Assembly (NCBI RefSeq): GCF_048771995.1
Contig: NC_133063.1
Location: 68,143,514-68,207,513 of the forward strand
Direction of reading: 5' to 3'
DNA length: 64,000 nt
Source of the DNA: Taeniopygia guttata
Taxonomy: Eukaryota > Chordata > Aves > Passeriformes > Estrildidae
Part shown: positions 59,335-64,000 of the stretch, piece after piece
How the letters are laid out: the number at the start of each line of letters is the position of its first letter
How positions within the stretch are numbered: the first letter of the stretch is position 1
Notes under the pieces: model-generated
What the model was told of the DNA's origin: nothing
The model's input: the letters and a program-made list of their open reading frames with translations, nothing else
Database searches by the model: none
Translations under genes and position numbers: made by a program

Positions 59335-59720
59335 AAAATTGAGAGCCAGACACGGTTAAGGGATAAAGGGGTTTTACCTCAGTATTTAATAAGGATCCTT
59401 ATGGTGGGTGGAATGCACCACAATGGATCTCCATGACAGATGGTGTATACAATTTATAGACCTCACAAATTAGCATATCTAGCAGGGGTGCCCCAATGGG
59501 AGGCCTGGATGGATGGCATGATATTCCCTCATCCGTGGAATTCCCCCCTGGATGGGCTGAATCTCTAGTTTACAGGATATGTTATAGAGAGCAGCTTGGT
59601 TTCCCAAGACAATGTAGCGTTTTCCAGCCTTCTACCATGAGGCCTTTACAATGTTTGGTCTCCTGGCCTAACAGAATACCAGAACTATGCTGAGTTATCA
59701 GACTTGAGGAATTACAAGCA
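59335..59720 (-). mobile_element. Possible eroded LTR
   Basis: Read on the minus strand, a TATA-like GTCTATAAATTG is followed about 60 bases later by TTATTAAATACTGAGG, then CCCTTTATCCCTTAACCGTGTCTGGCTCTC. That order looks like U3-R-U5 of a retroviral LTR. No paired LTR or target duplication was found. Adjacent DNA to about 59960 gives a faint integrase-like reading on the same strand. Confidence 0.33.
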
Positions 59721-61290
59721 TGCATGCTAAGAATACTGAGGATATACAGAAGTTATATAAAAGCTATATAAAAGAAAAGGCAAAAAATCATCTTGGCATC
59801 ACTAGTGCTTCTGTGCTGGACCAAAAGGGGCCCCTCTACATCTACCTGTATGCTGCCTATAGGCTGCTTGACTAATACTTTCCCTAGCAAGGGCGTTATT
59901 TTTATTTCCCTTTGTAATGTATGCACTTGGCATGCTTTAGATGCAAACCCTTTTTGAAGTCTGAGACTAAGACTGGACTTAATAATAGCTGTGTTACATC
60001 AGCAGTTTAGAATATAAGGGGTCCATTCTGAATTTCATTAATCAGTGGAAGGGTCCCCATAACCCTTTTGTGTCTCTGGTGTAAATAATTCTAAATTTGT
60101 TCTAATTCAATGTGCCCTTCTATGTTTCATCCATGTAGTGAGTAATAGAATGGATCTTGCCATCAGACTTTGGGAAGCCATATTTTTAAAAATGTATATT
60201 AAAATCATTTTTGCTAACACCTCTGACAGTGATTGTCTAAGTGACCTAACCTACTCCTTTGCAACAATCTAGGTAAGGTATTTACCTACTCAAAGGCTGC
60301 TTCTACCTCTTTTCAGCTCCTCAAGTTGTGCTCAGCTGAGCCGCAATGGAACCTTAACCTCACTAAAAGGCCTGTCTTATTCCCTGACATACACTTCCTT
60401 TTATTTGGCAGTTTTACTCTAGTTCAAGTTTGATAATGTATTTATTTTATAACTTTTATAAGGCCGTAGGATTTGAGATGATTCTACTATCATTCTACTG
60501 TGGGCTTTTCATGCTAGGTGTGAGTGAGCACCCTATATATCACAAGTAATCTGACTTTAGCAAACAGAGTGCTTCCATGCAAATGGGCATGTGTTGTGCG
60601 AATACATGAAGGCATGATTTGCAGGCTGGCACTGCTAGCTCTGCATCTGTTTCTTGTGTTCTTGCCCAGTGAATTTGCCCTTACCCTTCACAGCTGCTTT
60701 TGTGAACCAGGAGGTCTCATGCTGAACAGACTGTCCTGTGAGAGCACTGCAGACATTCCCAGTCTGATGGCATCCACACGGCTGCTTAAAACTCATGTTT
60801 TATGCAGGGACACAGCAATTACATATAAAGCCAGCTTACAGCCCACATCCCCTTCTCTACAGAGGCATTTTCTCATGGTGATTAAGACCACAATCAGCTT
60901 TGCTTGCTGCTGTAATAAAGCTCATATTTGGGAACAGACAGACTGCTTCCCTCTGCCTATAACTGAGAGCTGAAAACACAGCCATCTGAATCCTATGATC
61001 ATCTTTGGCCAGTTTTAAAACATTTTCTTCATTGCCATCCAATATAACTGCATTGTGAATAATGATGCCGTGATGCTTGAGGGGACACGGATAGGAAAGA
61101 CATAATGTAACTGCAAATGTTTACTGTGCGCAAATACAAACACTAAGCAAACGGATGACTTTTCTTTCAAATTTAAGTAGTTTGTTTAGGTGATGATTCA
61201 CCCTGAGGAGCGCTGCTTTCTCTGCATCCACTCACCATTTGTGCATTAATAAAACAGTAAACCACTAATTCTCAGCAACTGCAGAGAGGC
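59721..61290. other. Spacer with nothing firm
   Basis: AT-rich. A 149-codon frame at 60524-60973 has no recognisable domain. The left end may be an eroded retroviral internal region, as noted under the LTR-like feature. Confidence 0.4.
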
Positions 61291-61755
61291 AGAATAGTGG
61301 TTTTCTCTCTTACATTCTTTTTGAAGACACCATCCAAATCTGTTTCTTGGTATTTCCCCCCCCACCTCCCCCCGCCACCAAGTCCATGCGTCCACAGTCT
61401 TACATCCGTTGTGATGCCCTCGCAGTCCAAATCAGAGAATCGGGTCCGTTTTGCGGCAGGTCCCGGGTGTTTGGGCTGGTTGGATGGTGACCAGGCTGCA
61501 GCGCAGCTCCCGGACGCCCTGCCCTCGCTGCTCTCCGCTGGCGCAGAGCGGTACTGCCTGCATCCCTGCTCCGACCCCTGCCTACGCCTGCCTGAAGCAG
61601 CCGCCAGCGGCTGCCGCATCCCTGCTTTTCCCAGTGCCCACTAGATGACGCCTCTGATTTTAACAGGAGCTCGTTAACCATAGGAATGGAAGATTTCATA
61701 GCTTCGCTCTTAATATTCCACATTCTACGTCTGTGCGTGTGTGTGTGTGTGTGAG
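61291..61755. other. GC-rich patch and TG repeat
   Basis: A small CpG-containing patch (61430-61640) stands alone in AT-rich DNA, next to C runs at 61358-61375. A TG run follows at about 61731-61754. Open frames on both strands here are composition-driven. It could be a small promoter or enhancer; no gene is visible. Confidence 0.4.
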
Positions 61756-64000
61756 TGACCGAGCATGTGCGTGTGATGCAAAGAAGACTCAAGATCAAGT
61801 AAGACAGGAGACAATCTTCTCTGATCTGTGTTTTCAAGGACTCTGAGGGGACAGAGATACATTTTGTACTTTCACACCCTGTTGCTTCCTGACTTGTGGA
61901 ATACCAGTGGCAAAGAGGCACTGTTAAATAACCTGCTGCAAATATAATACTGTGGACACAGGCAACCTGAGACCAAACTCAAAAAGAACATTAAAAAGAC
62001 AGCAACAACATAAATAAACAGGTACATTATAGGCACTCTGTCTGTAGTGTATACCTTGTTTACATATACAGGAATAAAGGAGGTGGGCAACGGAGCTCTC
62101 AGTCTCCAAAGTCCTTTAATTGCTGATATGCCTCAGAAATGCCTGCAGCAGAGCTAAGTCAGTGCCCTAGTTAAAGAATAGCAAGGGACACTCCTTTTCA
62201 CCTACCTGCCTTTTAGCACTAATGTAGTTGAGTCTATAAAATCAAGACAGAATTTTATTTTAAAGTTACATAAAGCAGTTAAGACTAATGTTCAATACAG
62301 ACCACAAAATAAATTTATTAGTCATTGTTACTAGTTACAACAAGTTTCTTTATTTAAATTATCTTGATTGGTTTATAACAGGCAATTACAACTTCTTCCT
62401 CTAGGAGCAGGTGCTCCTGCTTCCTTTTGCTGTTTCTTTTCTGCAAGTGACATTGTAAATGTGGGTGGGGAAAATTAAAAGTTTGTACAGCAACATATTC
62501 CTGTTCTTGAACAATACAGCCTTCAGTTTACCAGGGGCTGAAGGTGAAATCCTGTCATTAGAAACTCAAAGTGTGTGCTGGCTATGGGAGGACTCTGCAG
62601 GGAGAAGCACAGCACAAATGGAGCGCAGCTGTTTTCTCTGACAGACCTGGGCCTGTCCTTGCAGTGCTTCAAAAAGAACAGCCAGAGAGGAAAGGTAGGT
62701 TCTAATCAGGAGGATCTAAGTGGTCATGATGCTAGAAATAGCAAGCAGTCACATATAACGTCATGTCAAAGAAATTTTCTGAAAGCTATTTCTTTCCAAT
62801 ATATTAGGAGAAACATAAACTGTTTACAGGTTGACCTTCCATGGCTTTTCTTTTTTGACCCTGGGATTCTTGAGACTGCCAAGTGATTCCTCCCCTAATT
62901 TCATTGTCAATCCTCCTGAAAACTTCAGAAATGCCAGTTAGCACCACTGTTGGCCAGTAGTTGAAGGAGCAACTGTGCTGTTTCATTACCTAGAAGTCTT
63001 TTTCATATGTGTGAACCATACTAAAAATGCCTAGAGAGTTTTATATTAACCTAGCTTCACCCTCTGTGCTACCAATTATTGCTTTTAATCAGCATTTCTG
63101 TTGCTGTTTACAGCCTCTTCTGTAATGGACAAAACTGTTTCATAATGTGAAAATAGCAACAAGAACGCAAATTGCCCCACATCTATTCAAATGGCAAAAG
63201 CGTTCAGGACTTCCTTATGCAATAGGAAGAAGTAAGAATGGGCATATGTCCAGCATTTTTTCCCATCCAAAAATGCAACCAAGCAGCTCAGGTCACTGCA
63301 TCACTTAATACCTTCTGAGTATTGTAAAATATCACAATACCCTTACATTCACAGTGTAGGCAGGCTCTGACTTGTGACTCCTCAGATCTGTCTGAAAAAC
63401 TTCACTTCTAAACAGTGCAAAAGGGCCTCAGTGATTCCAGGGATTCATAAAGGGAGGGAGATGTCTAGGCTATGGCCCAAATTGCTTTTCTTTCCCTTCA
63501 GCTGGGTAGAAAATGGACAGAAATGAATGTGATGTATTAACATCCAGTCCTTTTGCTCACTGTCCTGGAACATGACATGGGCAAAGTAACATTCCAGTCT
63601 GAAGTTGTTAAAACATGCTGTCTAGTACATTGCTTGACACAGCTTGCTTTCCTTGGTTAAATGAGACCTACAAGCAAGCTTCCTAGACATGATTTTCCCC
63701 ATAATTAATATTTTTTTTACATTCTTCTGCAATAGCATTTGAAATATTTTTACCTCTGGCTAAAGAGACAAGTTGAATTTCTTGGTCTCAAGGTAGTGTC
63801 TAAAATACAGCTGGATAATAATAAACCTGTTTTAAAAGCTTGAGTTCAGTCCTGCAACACAGGAAGCAAGATGCACAGACTTTCTTTAGCTTCCATTTCA
63901 GGGCCTAACCCCCTGTGGCCTTGTGCACCCATGGGTGATGTGGAGAAGCACTCCTTTTGCTTGTCAGGCATGAGAGATTTGGGTGCTGGGTTAGGTTTGA
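61756..64000. other. Right-end spacer with nothing recognised
   Basis: AT-rich, no exon with splice context, no RNA gene and no clear repeat. By synteny the next gene should be SMARCA2, but none of its exons is recognisable here. Confidence 0.45.

Noticed and set aside
61400-61921. 173-codon minus-strand frame with a Thr-His run
   Set aside because: The Thr-His run is the TG repeat and the rest follows the GC-rich patch; no domain or splice signals.

Overview
The window is vertebrate nuclear DNA, most likely from a bird. It holds two intact doublesex/mab-3 related (DMRT) genes in tandem on the plus strand, DMRT3 then DMRT2. Both have CpG-island promoters, GT-AG introns and AATAAA poly(A) signals. 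Decayed CR1 LINE pieces and LTRs of a type common in birds point to an avian genome. In birds the DMRT1-DMRT3-DMRT2 cluster is on the Z chromosome, so by conserved synteny DMRT1 should lie to the left and SMARCA2 to the right. Chromosome and species are inferred, not read.

Layout. 1-1440: non-coding DNA upstream of DMRT3. 1440-3900: CpG island with DMRT3 exon 1 (DM domain). 2658-9499: DMRT3 intron. 9500-10464: DMRT3 terminal exon with the DMA domain, then 3' UTR. 12950-28600: gene-free spacer with a 16-bp minisatellite at 13295-13821. 28640-30390: a strong CpG island with no assigned gene. 31280-35697: DMRT2, with promoter, predicted non-coding first exon, three coding exons and poly(A) signal. 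35700-46640: spacer with an old solo LTR, a 58-bp tandem repeat inside another LTR-like stretch, and an old CR1. 46646-54703: a young, almost intact endogenous retrovirus on the minus strand. 54710-64000: spacer with an (AAT)15 microsatellite, an eroded LTR-like piece and a GC-rich patch.

The provirus is the most informative object. Its 344-bp LTRs differ at 4 sites and it is flanked by a 6-bp target duplication (ctagtt). It has a tRNA-Phe-type primer binding site and a polypurine tract. gag, pro and pol lie in three frames joined by two textbook -1 slippery heptamers (GGGAAAC and AAATTTA). Its envelope frame is gamma-type (CXXC in SU, CX6CC in TM) but has no ATG before the signal peptide. 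A splice donor seven codons into gag and an acceptor at the start of env are in matching phase, so env probably borrows the gag initiation codon, as in alpharetroviruses. The element therefore mixes features of three retroviral genera. The one clear lesion is a one-base frameshift in integrase just after its first catalytic Asp.

DMRT3 and DMRT2 encode DNA-binding transcription factors of the DM family. They are linked regulatory genes rather than members of one enzyme pathway. The provirus lies about 11 kb downstream of DMRT2 in opposite orientation and interrupts no recognisable gene.
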